A DNA stretch of 64,000 nt, from contig NC_062219.1 of the NCBI RefSeq assembly GCF_902686445.1, positions 46,527,056 through 46,591,055 of the forward strand. The letters run 5' to 3'. Made by a program: the position numbers and the translations under genes. This DNA is from Sciurus carolinensis. Lineage: Eukaryota > Chordata > Mammalia > Rodentia > Sciuridae. This document shows positions 48,001-53,690 of the stretch, piece by piece. Numbering within the stretch: the stretch's first letter is position 1; every line of letters starts with the position of its first letter. The notes beneath the pieces are model-generated. The model made no database searches. It saw nothing but the letters and a program-made list of their open reading frames with translations, and was not told where the DNA came from.

Positions 48001-49887
48001 ATGGGGGTTTTTTTGTTTGTTTTTTTGCTTTTGTTTTTGGCTTTTTTTTTCCAGTGCTAGGGATTGAACCCAAGGCCTATAGCCCACTAAGCAAGCACTC
48101 TAGTACTGAGTTGTGTCCTGAGTCCCTGAATGAGGGTTTTTTGTTGTATAAAATGAAATGTGTCAGTTTTTTAAATTGCTATATAACTCAGTGCTCCAAT
48201 ATTTTTGAAATAACAGAATGTGATATTGCCAAATTGTATATGGGTAAAAATGGAAATAAAGCAAATGGATTTTAGTAGCAGATTGTTCATGCATAAATTT
48301 TCAGATTTCACATTGTCAAGTTTTGGTATAACAACCAAAGAATAATATTGACAATTATTTGAAAAGTCTATTAAAATACTTTTCCTGTCCTGACTGTTTA
48401 TCACTGAGGGACTGAACTTTCTTCATTTACTTGTAGCAGGTTGAGCAGAAGCAGAGATGAGAATCCACTTAGCTACCTTTTATGCATATAAATAGCTTTC
48501 TATAAAGTCATATATTAAGGAGAATGGCAAAATTGGAAAACCATGCCATTCATACTAAAATTTTTACTGAATATCGAGTTGTCATTAAAAATGTTGTTTA
48601 TGTTAACATTTATTGGATTTATTCTTGTCATTTTTAATGAATAAGTTTTTTTAGCTTTCTCAGTTTTAATTACTAATATGGTAAACATCAGTATCTGAAA
48701 TCCATGTAAACAGAACCTCTTTGCAGTCCTAGGTGCTTGTTAAAAATGGTAAAGCATTCTGAGACCAACAGGTGAAGAACTCAAGGCATAGAGTATTATG
48801 ATAAACTAATGAACTCTGTTGCCTATTTGGTAAACCTGTGTGTTATTGTGTACACTGAAGCATCAGTAGCAATTACTGTTCTCTGCATGCCTCTTAAACA
48901 AAACTATTGTGGTAATATGTCAAAACCTTACTGTTTTTGAGCAGTCAAGCTGATTCCCCCATGATTTCATCATCTTTCATCCTTCCAGGTTTATTCATAT
49001 TTTAGCTGAGGTTAGAAGACTTCTTTGTCACCATGCAAATTGAAGATACTTAGATGTGTCTCAGATGTGTACTTAAAATATAATGATATATTGTAATCTG
49101 ATCTAATTAACATACCCACAGTTTTTTTTTTTTTTTTTTTTGTACACACAAAACTATATCTGTTGGTTGTTGTTTGGCATGTATCTATACTTCATAACTC
49201 ACTAGATGCTATAGTTAACTCTTATTTATTTACAAGTCTATTTGTTTTGTAGATTAACCAAAATTAGTTTTAATTTTTAACTAGATATTATCTTGCCAAC
49301 AACTGATTTTTTTTTCAATAAATGATTTTTAGCAAACAACTAGTATGCACTTTAGTTAACTGAAGTTAAATTTAATAATCTGAAAGCCAAAACATAAAAT
49401 AAAACTATAACTCACAATTCTGTAGGTATTTATACTTAACATCCATTGACTAAATTTTACAATTGTGCGTGTCAATTCTAAGTTTCATAGAGCACTTGAT
49501 AGGAAATTTTATATGATTTTTAGGTAGGGCCTATAGGTAATACTTTAAAATCTGTACAATATTTGCAATCTACTGTAAGAAAGAAAAATGCTTTTGTTAG
49601 AAATTACTAACTTGATTAATCTGAGATCTTGTTATTTAGCTTCCTCTCACTACTGCTAATTACAGTGGGCATTCTTTTGGTTTTTTTGTGCAATAGAATT
49701 ATAAAACTTTTTTTTTATCAGAAAGTATCTTCTATTATTATTTTCTTTTCTTGTAGGATATAGTAAGAAGGCAGTAACTGAGGCACATGAAAATGGAGAC
49801 ATGGGAACTTCAAGTGAAACGCTGCAAGATGACAGTGCTTCAAAATTAGATGATCTGCACAGTCTGTATCATAAAAAATCTTATTAA
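9004..49887 (+). CDS. GOPC: GOPC, Golgi-associated PDZ and coiled-coil protein (whole gene, 9 coding exons)
   Basis: Joined exons 9004-9291, 32751-32915, 34443-34466 (alternative), 37604-37779, 39522-39687, 41996-42091, 44595-44759, 46519-46699 and 49757-49887 give 463 codons in one frame, or 455 without the microexon; the human forms are known as 462 and 454. All introns are GT-AG. The protein is a peripheral trans-Golgi adaptor: coiled coils (about residues 80-220) mediate self-association and binding to small GTPases and SNAREs, and one class I PDZ domain (about 287-372) binds C-termini of cargo such as CFTR, Frizzled and receptor channels and steers them to recycling or lysosomes. The carboxylate-binding loop GLGI is at 299-302 and the class I helix histidine is His350. 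The acidic segment after the PDZ and a basic-aromatic C-terminus (HKKSY) are intact. No frameshift or stop was seen, so the gene looks functional. Roles are from family knowledge; structure is read from the sequence. Confidence 0.98.
9292..11283 (+). other. GOPC intron 1, first part: no repeat recognised
   Basis: Begins with the donor GTGAGT. The first 300 bases are still GC-rich; after that the DNA is AT-rich with no supported gene and no clear repeat. This stretch would be the usual place for intronic regulatory sites. Confidence 0.6.
11284..11431 (-). mobile_element. ID-type SINE with target-site duplication
   Basis: Minus-strand ID SINE with two T-runs. Flanked by the perfect 13-bp repeat GAGATCTTGAAAT at 11271-11283 and 11432-11444. 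Confidence 0.93.
11445..12219 (+). other. intron 1, no gene; GTAGTA-like microsatellite
   Basis: A short run of GTA/GTT triplets at about 12025-12060 explains the low-complexity frames at 11859-12170. No known domain. Confidence 0.55.
12220..12405. repeat. perfect 93-bp tandem duplication
   Basis: 12220-12312 and 12313-12405 are identical over all 93 bases, head to tail, starting ATTGCTTAATTAG and ending GAACTGGTG. The unit is not a recognised repeat. Identity implies a very recent duplication or an assembly error. Confidence 0.97.
12530..12890 (-). mobile_element. LINE2 fragment (ancient)
   Basis: Resembles the reverse complement of the L2 3' region: the order ATGGAGCTTGGATTCTACTGG, then GTCAAGGAAGGCTCCCTGAG, then a purine-rich stretch matches the well known L2 pattern read backwards. 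Edges are approximate. Confidence 0.55.
12921..13055 (-). mobile_element. ID-type SINE
   Basis: Minus-strand copy with the GTGGTGCTGAGACTGTAACC and GCTCTACCACTGAG landmarks and a T-rich left edge. Confidence 0.88.
13156..13188. repeat. three perfect 11-bp tandem units
   Basis: ACCAGATGGTC is repeated three times without mismatch. Confidence 0.95.
13450..13640 (+). mobile_element. MIR SINE (ancient)
   Basis: Plus-strand MIR pattern: ACCAGATTCTGTCCTAAG, then TCTCACAACAGTCCCATGAG, then ATTCCCATTTTATGGG and GAGGCTACATAG. Confidence 0.75.
13976..14636 (-). mobile_element. B1-ID dimeric SINE split by an LTR
   Basis: The minus-strand ID half and B1 start lie at 13976-14098 and the rest of the B1 half at 14549-14636 (GCTGGGATTACAGGCGTGTG). 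Rejoining across one CTTAG copy restores the normal B1 order seen in other copies here, for example at 39170-39230. Confidence 0.9.
14099..14543 (-). mobile_element. solo LTR of an endogenous retrovirus
   Basis: A 445-bp block that begins TGTTAG and ends TTACA, flanked by the 5-bp target duplication CTTAG (14094-14098 and 14544-14548). On the minus strand it has a TATAAA near 14530, about three 58-bp tandem units at 14381-14520 each with a GCGGG core, and a poly(A) signal at 14182-14187 followed by a short R-U5 like end. No internal gag, pol or env sequence is present, so it is a solo LTR. The retroviral class is not assigned. Confidence 0.85.
14934..15078 (-). mobile_element. L1 3'-end fragment
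   Basis: Resembles the 3' UTR of squirrel-lineage L1 read backwards (TTGTACACGATGTGGAG, ATATGCATGACAGTAGAG), with a T-run at the left edge. Compare the copies at 29600 and 42593. Confidence 0.6.
15220..15645 (+). mobile_element. MLT1-type MaLR LTR (ancient)
   Basis: Follows the MLT1 order: GGGTTGAATAGTATC, then CAAAATTCATGTTACC, AATGTAACCTTATTTAGAAA, GAGTGATGTGTCTAC, TTGCCAACAACCACCA, then TGTGAGAAAATAATC with TTGTTTTAAGC near the end. Diverged but close to full length. Confidence 0.88.
15770..16300 (+). mobile_element. LINE2 fragment (ancient)
   Basis: Plus-strand L2-like order: TCTGTCACTC, AGGCCTTCCTTG, TATTTTACTG and CCAGAATGTAAGATTTTTGAG with GAGGACCATGTCT. The frames at 16022-16342 fall in it and are not genes. 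Confidence 0.6.
16516..16605 (-). mobile_element. ID-type SINE with target-site duplication
   Basis: Minus-strand ID SINE, flanked by the 14-bp repeat AAACATCAATTTTT at 16502-16515 and 16606-16619. Confidence 0.93.
16730..17085 (+). mobile_element. LINE2-like fragments
   Basis: Two stretches end with the L2-type pattern of an AGTGAACTTCTTAAGGTCAG or ACTCCATGAGATCTGTAATG block followed by CAGTAAATTTATTTGTATGA or CATATTATTGAATGAC. Confidence 0.45.
17169..17259 (+). mobile_element. ID-type SINE with target-site duplication
   Basis: Plus-strand ID SINE (GGTAGAGTACTTGCC, GGGTTCAATCCCCAGCACCA, then poly(A)). Flanked by the 13-bp repeat AAGAAAAAATTGA at 17156-17168 and 17260-17272. Confidence 0.95.
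17450..17580 (+). mobile_element. LINE2 fragment
   Basis: GCACTGCATGGTCTGACCTC followed by CAGCCACACAGGCCTCCTTTC is a recognisable L2 stretch. Confidence 0.6.
17752..17966 (-). mobile_element. B1-ID dimeric SINE with target-site duplication
   Basis: Minus-strand dimer. Flanked by AAGCCCATTACATTT (17737-17751) and AAGCCCATTTCATTT (17967-17981), one mismatch in 15. Confidence 0.93.
17982..19443 (+). other. intron 1, no gene seen
   Basis: AT-rich. A CCTCCCTCCCTCC pyrimidine tract lies at about 18619-18640. The 94-codon frame at 18602-18886 starts in that tract and matches nothing known. Confidence 0.55.
19444..19646 (+). mobile_element. B1-ID dimeric SINE
   Basis: Plus-strand dimer with TGCCTGTAATCCCAG, an internal A-rich linker, an ID half and a terminal run of about 26 A. 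Confidence 0.92.
19647..21618 (+). other. intron 1, no gene seen
   Basis: AT-rich DNA. A T-run of about 22 lies at 20740-20761 and a TG-rich stretch at 20955-21065. No supported gene. Confidence 0.55.
21629..23569 (-). mobile_element. L1 5' UTR plus ORF1, 3'-truncated, with target-site duplication
   Basis: Minus-strand L1. Its 5' end lies at about 23569 and shows the canonical L1 start CCAAGATGGCGGACTAG (YY1-type site, at about 23546-23563). The 5' UTR spans to about 22570 and holds an eight-unit GC-rich array. ORF1-like protein lies at 22565-21629 in two frames: a coiled-coil part (22293-22565) and an RRM/C-terminal part (21599-22156) with the RRAWNNIF and [12 protein letters not shown] landmarks. 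It stops inside the last part of ORF1. There is no ORF2, 3' UTR or poly(A), yet a 10-bp repeat GGAAATTCTG flanks it at 21619-21628 and 23570-23579. Confidence 0.85.
22885..23130 (-). repeat. about eight 35-bp GC-rich units in the L1 5' UTR
   Basis: A GGTCCTGGAGGCAGGG-like motif recurs at 22885, 22919, 22947, 22981, 23016, 23051, 23089 and 23123, mostly 34-38 bases apart. The long overlapping plus-strand frames at 22728-23071 are produced by this array. Confidence 0.85.
23790..24958 (-). mobile_element. old L1 (L1M/L1MA type), 3' segment
   Basis: Minus-strand L1 3' UTR (about 23790-24120) and ORF2 C-terminal region (24120-24958). Landmarks read backwards are CTTATCCATTCATCCATCAG, CATTCTAACTAGAGTGAGAT and CAAACTGTTTTC. 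Frames are broken many times. The matching inverted 5' segment follows at 24960. Confidence 0.9.
24960..25595 (+). mobile_element. old L1, inverted 5' segment
   Basis: Plus-strand ORF2 pieces: an ATTCTTCACAAAAATAGAGA block, CTACAAAGCTATAGTAACCC, then AATGATGCTGGGAAAACTG and GACCAAAGACTTAATGTAAG. It reads in the opposite direction to the abutting segment, as expected from twin priming. A poly(A)-rich patch at 25506-25536 lies inside the ORF2-derived sequence and is not a tail. Confidence 0.85.
26010..26165 (+). mobile_element. MIR SINE (ancient)
   Basis: Plus-strand MIR pattern: ACTAGCTGTGTTATCTTAGG, CAAGTTGTTTAAA, AGTTTCCTTAACTG and the GTAGATGCTTG tail. Confidence 0.75.
26577..26609. repeat. 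TG microsatellite ending in a G-run
   Basis: GTGTGTATATGTGTGTGTGTGTG followed by about ten G. Confidence 0.9.
26640..27615 (+). mobile_element. old L1M fragment, split by MER2
   Basis: Plus-strand ORF2 end and 3' region: CAATTAAAACCACAGTAAAATGCC, then CTTATAACAATATC, GCATAAATGAATCTCATAAA and ATTCCACTTAGTTATTAGCA. The match resumes after the MER2 copy at 26871-27191. Confidence 0.7.
26871..27191 (+). mobile_element. MER2-type DNA transposon (TcMar-Tigger, non-autonomous)
   Basis: Inverted ends AGTTGGCCC and GGGACAACT (one mismatch) next to TA, with the interior GTGGATTCTGCATCCGTGG, ACTTGTACAGACTTTTTTC and GGGACTTGAGCAT. About 320 bp, near full length for MER2. It sits inside the L1M fragment. 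Confidence 0.85.
27617..27812 (-). mobile_element. B1-ID dimeric SINE
   Basis: Minus-strand dimer: TGGTGCTGGGGATTGAACCT then a B1 half with GTTGCCCAGGCTGGTCTTG. Confidence 0.92.
27900..29435 (+). other. intron 1, no gene seen
   Basis: AT-rich DNA with no clear gene. The 67-codon frame at 29192-29395 (minus) shows no domain. Confidence 0.5.
29436..29595 (-). mobile_element. B1 SINE with a short ID head
   Basis: Minus-strand B1 half (GGCTGGGATTACAGGCATGTG) followed by a short ID head (GACTGAGCTATCTCCCCAGC). The halves are in the opposite order to the usual dimer, so this may be two insertions or a recombined copy. Confidence 0.75.
30014..30075. repeat. TA microsatellite
   Basis: About 30 AT units with a single phase break at 30050, grown from the short TATATATA present in this part of L1. 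Confidence 0.97.
30583..30693 (-). mobile_element. ID-type SINE nested in L1
   Basis: Minus-strand ID SINE (GTAGTGCTGGGTATCAAACC, GCTCTACCACTGAGCC) that interrupts the L1 ORF2 sequence. A T-run of about 25 lies just to the right (30717-30742). Confidence 0.88.
31292..31985 (+). mobile_element. L1 inverted 5' segment (reverse transcriptase region)
   Basis: Plus-strand ORF2 with the motif [16 protein letters not shown] at about 31335-31385, then the polymerase motif as FAND at 31460-31471 instead of the family's FADD, and [16 protein letters not shown] at the right end. Frameshifts and the aspartate change show it is dead. Its 3' edge continues in sequence into the opposite-strand segment, so both come from one insertion. 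Confidence 0.93.
31986..32750 (+). other. intron 1, last part; acceptor of exon 2
   Basis: No repeat recognised. Ends with the pyrimidine-rich acceptor GTTTTTTATTGTTTTACAAG. Confidence 0.6.
32751..32915 (+). CDS. GOPC: GOPC coding exon 2 (residues 97-151)
   Basis: Phase 0 at both ends (55 codons), acceptor ACAAG and donor GTAAGT. Encodes most of the first coiled coil, [20 protein letters not shown], with heptad leucines, and ends GTIKAKL. If exon 3 is skipped it joins exon 4 in frame. Confidence 0.98.
34443..34466 (+). CDS. GOPC: GOPC microexon 3, alternative (residues 152-159)
   Basis: Exactly 24 bases coding SVPSMEEL, with acceptor CTTAAG preceded by a T-rich tract and a strong donor GTAAGT. 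It is phase 0 at both ends, so it can be included or skipped without a frame change. The known long, neuron-enriched GOPC form (nPIST, CAL-long) carries an eight-residue insert at this place, SGPSVEEL in human; two residues differ here. Too short for any ORF scan. Confidence 0.93.
34467..36875 (+). other. GOPC intron 3, first part: no gene seen
   Basis: AT-rich. A short SINE tail remnant CAATCCCCAGTACTG lies near 35585. No supported gene. Confidence 0.55.
36876..36951 (+). mobile_element. ID-type SINE ending in a G-tract
   Basis: Plus-strand ID SINE (GGGGATATAGCTCAGTGGTA) whose usual A-rich tail is replaced by 18 G at 36952-36969. Confidence 0.9.
36952..36969 (+). repeat. G18 homopolymer
   Basis: Eighteen uninterrupted G right after TTCCCAGTACT of a SINE. 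It could form a G-quadruplex on the plus strand (the GOPC RNA strand). Confidence 0.9.
37278..37425 (+). mobile_element. ID-type SINE, long form
   Basis: Plus-strand ID SINE with the CACCACATAAATAAATAAA spacer and the TGTGTCCATCTTTAACTAAA tail shared by the 4151 and 12921 copies. Confidence 0.92.
37604..37779 (+). CDS. GOPC: GOPC coding exon 4 (residues 160-217 plus 2 bases)
   Basis: Acceptor TACTAG, donor GTGTGT. Begins [11 protein letters not shown] and carries the second coiled coil with leucine heptads ([20 protein letters not shown]), the part known to bind syntaxin-6 and Rho-family TC10. The last two bases AG join G of exon 5 to make Arg218. Confidence 0.98.
37988..38437 (+). mobile_element. 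rodent interspersed repeat, Charlie/URR1-like
   Basis: About 450 bp, starting TGTTAGTCAG and ending CATAACA, with TTTCAGTCCATGG, AGGTGAGGCAGAACATGATAG and ACAGTTACCACCCACTAAT. It follows the order of a common rodent repeat that I associate with non-autonomous hAT elements (URR1/RCHARR1). Family assignment is from memory and tentative. The minus frame at 38080-38307 belongs to it. Confidence 0.5.
39017..39069. repeat. TC microsatellite
   Basis: About 26 TC units followed at once by a run of about 24 T, which is the tail of the adjoining SINE read backwards. Confidence 0.96.
39070..39294 (-). mobile_element. B1-ID dimeric SINE
   Basis: Minus-strand dimer: T-run, GGTACCAGGGATTGAACCC, then B1 with GAGACAGGGTCTCACTAAG and TGATTACAGGCATGCACCA. 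Confidence 0.93.
39522..39687 (+). CDS. GOPC: GOPC coding exon 5 (completes Arg218, residues 219-273)
   Basis: Acceptor ATGAAG, donor GTACGT. Begins with G completing Arg218, then [20 protein letters not shown] and ends APPGH. This is the linker between coiled coil and PDZ; it keeps the basic [18 protein letters not shown] stretch. Confidence 0.98.
39688..41995 (+). other. GOPC intron 5, no gene seen
   Basis: No clear repeat recognised. The 126-codon minus frame at 40681-41061 has no known domain and sits in purine-rich DNA. Confidence 0.5.
41996..42091 (+). CDS. GOPC: GOPC coding exon 6 (residues 274-305, PDZ start)
   Basis: Acceptor CACTAAG after a T-rich tract, donor GTAAGA; phase 0, 32 codons. 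Encodes the first PDZ strands and the carboxylate-binding loop, [12 protein letters not shown], with GLGI at residues 299-302. Confidence 0.98.
42593..43543 (-). mobile_element. 5'-truncated L1 with target-site duplication
   Basis: Minus-strand L1 3' UTR and end of ORF2, 951 bp, flanked by the 9-bp repeat CTTAGTGCT at 42584-42592 and 43544-43552. The minus frame 42927-43544 (205 codons) is the ORF2 C-terminus; it keeps a cysteine/histidine cluster ([15 protein letters not shown]) and is nearly free of stops, so this copy is fairly young. Confidence 0.93.
43904..44094 (+). mobile_element. B1-ID dimeric SINE with target-site duplication
   Basis: Plus-strand dimer (CTGTAATCCCAGCGACTAGG, then AGAGCTGGGGATGTGGCTTA). 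Flanked by the perfect 14-bp repeat AAATAAGTATTCTT at 43890-43903 and 44095-44108. Confidence 0.96.
44238..44360 (-). mobile_element. ID-type SINE
   Basis: Minus-strand ID SINE, long form, with T-run and ATTTATTTATTTTTGTGGTA; it has lost a few bases in the head (CACATGTGTTCTATCACTG). Confidence 0.88.
44595..44759 (+). CDS. GOPC: GOPC coding exon 7 (residues 306-360, PDZ core)
   Basis: Acceptor TTGTTAG, donor GTAAAT; phase 0, 55 codons. Encodes the PDZ core [20 protein letters not shown], the [17 protein letters not shown] turn and helix B with His350 ([12 protein letters not shown]), the residue that selects Ser/Thr at position -2 of class I ligands. Confidence 0.98.
44975..45113 (+). mobile_element. 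ID-type SINE, long form
   Basis: Plus-strand ID SINE (TTGTGGCTCAGAGGTAGAG, GGGTTCAATTCTCAGCACCA) with the AATAAATAAAATAGAGGTAC spacer and a final A-run. Confidence 0.92.
45925..46003 (-). mobile_element. ID-type SINE, partial
   Basis: Minus-strand remnant: TGCAGTACTGGGGATTAACAG and CACTCAGCTATATTTCCAGC; part of the head is deleted. Confidence 0.8.
46519..46699 (+). CDS. GOPC: GOPC coding exon 8 (residues 361-420 plus 1 base)
   Basis: Acceptor ATTTTAG, donor [20 protein letters not shown] closes the PDZ fold; it is followed by a strongly acidic stretch ([15 protein letters not shown]) and [13 protein letters not shown]. The final G joins GA of exon 9 to make Gly421. Confidence 0.98.
47256..48390 (+). 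mobile_element. hAT-type DNA transposon fossil (transposase region)
   Basis: Starts CAATGGTTCTCAAATTATGA, a Charlie-like hAT end, and continues for over 1 kb of decayed transposase coding sequence. At about 47678-47712 the bases read [11 protein letters not shown] where hAT transposases carry a conserved H-T-E-V-R-W-L-S-R-G-K block. Later parts (GAAAATTAGAATTTTG, TTGATAGCTTCCCAACACTT) fit the same family. Many stops make it non-functional. A SINE interrupts it at 48040-48128. The subfamily (Charlie or Zaphod type) is not settled. Confidence 0.75.
48040..48128 (-). mobile_element. ID-type SINE nested in the hAT fossil
   Basis: Minus-strand ID SINE (CCAGTGCTAGGGATTGAACC, AAGCAAGCACTCTAGTACTG). 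The hAT sequence resumes after it. Confidence 0.88.
48400..49756 (+). other. GOPC intron 8, last part: no gene seen
   Basis: AT-rich with a T-run at about 49122-49141. Ends at the pyrimidine-rich acceptor TTTTCTTTTCTTGTAG of exon 9. Confidence 0.55.
49757..49887 (+). CDS. GOPC: GOPC coding exon 9 (completes Gly421, residues 422-463, stop)
   Basis: Encodes [16 protein letters not shown], a Ser/Asp-rich tail, and ends [12 protein letters not shown] with stop TAA at 49885-49887. This tail is less conserved than the PDZ but the final residues match the family. Confidence 0.97.
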
Positions 49888-51954
49888 ATTGACTGTATCT
49901 CCAGACAAGATTGTTAATCAGACTATTTTGAATTTGGGGCACTAGGGAAGATGGTGACAAAGACTATACAAGATGAAGGGAGGCTGTTTGTTGCCTATGG
50001 AAAGGCGGGTACCTCAGGGCTTCATGTGAACAATTCTAAATGCATAAAACTCTGTTTTCTGTGTTATACCATAATTAGCTATTGCATGTAAAGCAATTTT
50101 GATTTAAAATTGTAAGCACCAAAGCATGTGTTTCCCAAAGGGATATTACTAGGCTCTTAAGTACCAAATGAAGTGCTACTATTTTATTTGGTTCTTTTTC
50201 TTGTTTAGTAGAAGGACAGTGCTAACTGGAATTTTATTTTTTAAAAAATAGCCTTTAAATACAAGAGAGTAAATTAATTCATATTATACATTCCAGAATG
50301 TTAACTGTAGTGTTTCAAAGGAGAACTTCACTCAATGAATTGAAGAAATGTAGCCTTGACTTAATTTTTTTTAACCAAAAGAATGGTTTTAGGGTTTAAA
50401 AAAATATATTGTGCATCCTGATGTCTAAATTAGTTCTTCATGATCATTTATTATGAGTTTTCCTTCCAACTTTATTCAATGCAGTACAAAATAGTTTTCT
50501 TTAAGCAATCCTTATCAATCAATGCTGCACTAGAAATAGTTTCTGAAAAGTTACTGTACATTTTACTTTTGGTTTTTAAAAGAAATGAAATGAGTATAAA
50601 ATACCTGTTCTCAATTATGTTGATCTGTGTATATGGTATTGGAACATTACATTATTGATGTTTAGTCTTAAATGTTTATGGGATCCATGAAAGACAGTTT
50701 TATACATTTTGAGTTGTTCATAAAATTTGTCTTGTGATAGTTCTGGCATTTAAAGATAAATTTTTCTGGCAGGAAAGGCTCAAATTTATTACTGTGTCTT
50801 GAAATACATTGCATTCAAACAGTGGTTTTATCTAAGTACCTGATTTGCCAATCATCCAAAAGTTGGGGGCTAAGGGAGGCAAGATGAGGTGAAGATATTT
50901 TGATACATTAATTGATTTGATTTTCATACCAATATGTTTTACTAAAGCAATTTTCATATGCAAACTATGAATTTGCTAGTTCTTTTGTCCCAGGATTAAG
51001 CATAGTTGTGCCTCTTTTCTTATTTACTGTTCTGCAGGCCATTGTTACCTTCTGGGCAAAGTCAAAACATTGCATTAAAGAAGTGATGGTTTTTGCAAAT
51101 GTCATTGTTTTAAAGGATATACATTTAAGGGAATATTAAATGGAAGAAAGCTTACAAAGCTTTTAGAATATCAGTGTCTTTCTAGTATTCAGATGTTGAT
51201 AAAATTCATTTTCTGTCTTTTCCAGATGTATTATATATTTGTTGAAAGTTAAATCTATAAAATGTATATACTTTATTTCATGATTTTGCTATTTATAAAT
51301 TTAATTTGTTGTAACTGTTTCTCATTTATGGTTTGTTTTGGGTGGTTTTGTTCATCTGTATATCACCATGTTAATTTGTAACTAGAAGTGCACTTCATAG
51401 TGTATATTATTACTGATATTAATATACTTTGTAGCATTAACATTGCTTCTGAGCAAAAGTTAGTATTTACATGTACAAATGAATAAGCAAGTTACTTGTT
51501 ATTGTTTGCTCCTGATAGGCTCGGTCTCTTAAAAGAAAAGGATTGTTTTTTTCTTCATGCATTCCCTCTATGCCAAACCCATACACCCATGCATGACATA
51601 AGATCTGCAAACTGAATTTTAGCCAGTATATTCATTTAGTTTAAAAAAAAAAATTCTATATGGCAGATCTAAAACATTTTGCTGTGACATGAAACCATGT
51701 TATTATTATCTTCTTAAAACATAGCCTGGATGGAATGACCGTGGCATTTTTTCACAGATTATCCTTTTTCTACGATAACTGAATCCTTAGGAAATGTAAG
51801 CTATAATCCTTCAATTTTTAAGAAATACATATCTAAAGAGGTTTTTTTGTTTTGTTTTGTTGGTTTGTTTTTTTAAAGAACTTTGGTAGTTTTGCGTATA
51901 ATTTGAAGGATTGCATGACTGTGATATAAATTCTTTTCAAGGACTGATAAACAG

Positions 51955-51960
51955 AATAAA
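51955..51960 (+). promoter_or_regulatory. poly(A) signal candidate, proximal
   Basis: AATAAA followed by a CA at about 51980-51990 and then a T-rich element (GGTTTCCTTTTTA). Confidence 0.65.
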
Positions 51961-52774
51961 AAATTTTCCAAATAGTTTTAAGATTTCACAAATCGGTTTC
52001 CTTTTTATCCCTGCTTCATCATGGTTTGCAGGCATACATGCTAAGATGCTTCTGTGAGCTTCCTGTTAGTGTTCAGAAAGTACTTAGTTGAAAGTTCATT
52101 TTAGAATATATGGTCTTTGGGAGTGATTTGAGTTTCAGGCTTTCCCCAAAGTACTGAGTGAGAACCAGTTTTTGTATGTCTACATTTACAGGAAAGAAAC
52201 CCATACAATCCTGAAGCTTCTAGGACAGAGCCAAATGGATAAGAAGGGATCTGTTGCAAAGCCATCACAGTGGAAAAGTGAAAAGAGAAAAACCAAATAC
52301 ATGCACACAAAAACAGTAGTTTAAAAAAATTGTTCAGTAGAACTTTAGGGTTATATATATGTGTGCATATTTAGACTTTTAACCTCTAAAATTCTCTTCT
52401 TTAGTATCTCTGTTATGAATATGATCAAAACAACATTTGGATTGTGGAACTATTGTTTAAATAGATTTAAGAAAGATGACATTTTTGTGGGTCTTGATAA
52501 TTATAACTAAACAGTTGTCAAAAGTTAATACAATTTGTCCATGGTGCTTTTTTTTTTTTTTTTTTTTTTTAAACAACAGTAGACTTATTTTGTTTTCATA
52601 TTTAGGGGCAAGAAATACATTGATTCACATGTAAGTTGCACATTATTTGACATCTTTATTATGCAATCTAGTATTCTGCCTATCAAGCCTTTCACTTAGG
52701 GTCAGCCTCACATCTGTAGGATTTATGACAAATATGTTATATCTAGTTGAGTTAAAATTTTTTATTAGCCTGTG

Positions 52775-52780
52775 AATAAA
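52775..52780 (+). promoter_or_regulatory. poly(A) signal candidate, distal
   Basis: AATAAA in TGTGAATAAAGATGG. Use of this site would give an mRNA of about 4.4 kb, near the size I recall for human GOPC. Confidence 0.5.
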
Positions 52781-52832
52781 GATGGCATCTCCTACATTCA
52801 AATGCTATTGATCTCATTTTCATTTATTTATT

Positions 52833-52914
52833 TTTTGCAGTGCTGTTGGTCAAACCCAAGGCCTTGAGCATGCTTGAGAAGCGCCTTTTCTCTGCACCAT
52901 ACCACCAGCCCTCG
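52833..52914 (-). mobile_element. ID-type SINE, diverged
   Basis: Minus-strand remnant: TTTTTTGCAGTGCTGTTGGTC and ACCATACCACCAGCCCT. Confidence 0.75.
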
Positions 52915-53690
52915 ATCTCATTAAAAGAAAATAAACACTATATGTTTCTTTCACATTAAATATTTTGTTTATTATTTATTTTAAGTAGCTTCTGTTATTT
53001 GTGTCAGCATGTCAAAATCCATCTTTACAACTGCTGAACCTACTTACTCTGGTAGAACAGTATTAGTTTGGAGTAGCAAGAAACTGTTTAACCATGATAA
53101 TTATTTAATCTGAATTAGTTAAAAGCATTTTGGTTGGAAAGAATTACCTGAGCAAGTGTAACAAAAACCCTTGTCTTTGGTTTAGTTTTGTGTTATAAAT
53201 ATTGGCAGTTAATGTTATTAATGAGGATAACATTGGTAAAAATTAGAAAACTAATTCTGTTAGTATTTAAGAGGATATTCTTCCATTTTAGTATCTAAGT
53301 ATATATAATTTAGAAGTATCCAGGTTATTGCCAAAATAATTTTTAGAAAACACTGATAATGAATATAAATCGTATATCAGAAAATGTGTTGAATTATGTA
53401 CATTTAGAAATACTTGCTCTTTTGTTATCAAACCCCTTTGATTTAGTTCTAATATGTATATGCTTTCTGTGTGTTGGCTTAAGCTTCCAGTTCACCATGT
53501 TGTTTGGAAAAGAAGTCTTTTTTTTCCCCAGAATTCATCCTTGTGGGATATTGTTCAGTATATAGGATTTAAAAGATGACTTGCAGTTTCATTGTTAATC
53601 AGTGTTCTATTTTAAGGGTTTTATAACTAATTTTACAAAGTACTGAAAATTACTATGTGCTATTGGTGCTAAATATTTTGTTTGATAATA
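52915..53690. other. intergenic, no gene seen
   Basis: AT-rich. A further AATAAA lies at 53687-53692, but nothing ties it to GOPC. Confidence 0.5.

Larger units (their letters stand above)
49888..52800 (+). other. GOPC 3' UTR (end uncertain)
   Basis: AT-rich with no competing gene; many ATTTA and TTTTT patches typical of a long regulated 3' UTR. Two AATAAA signals offer ends near 51980 or 52800. The stretch 52552-52571 is a T-run. Confidence 0.75.
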
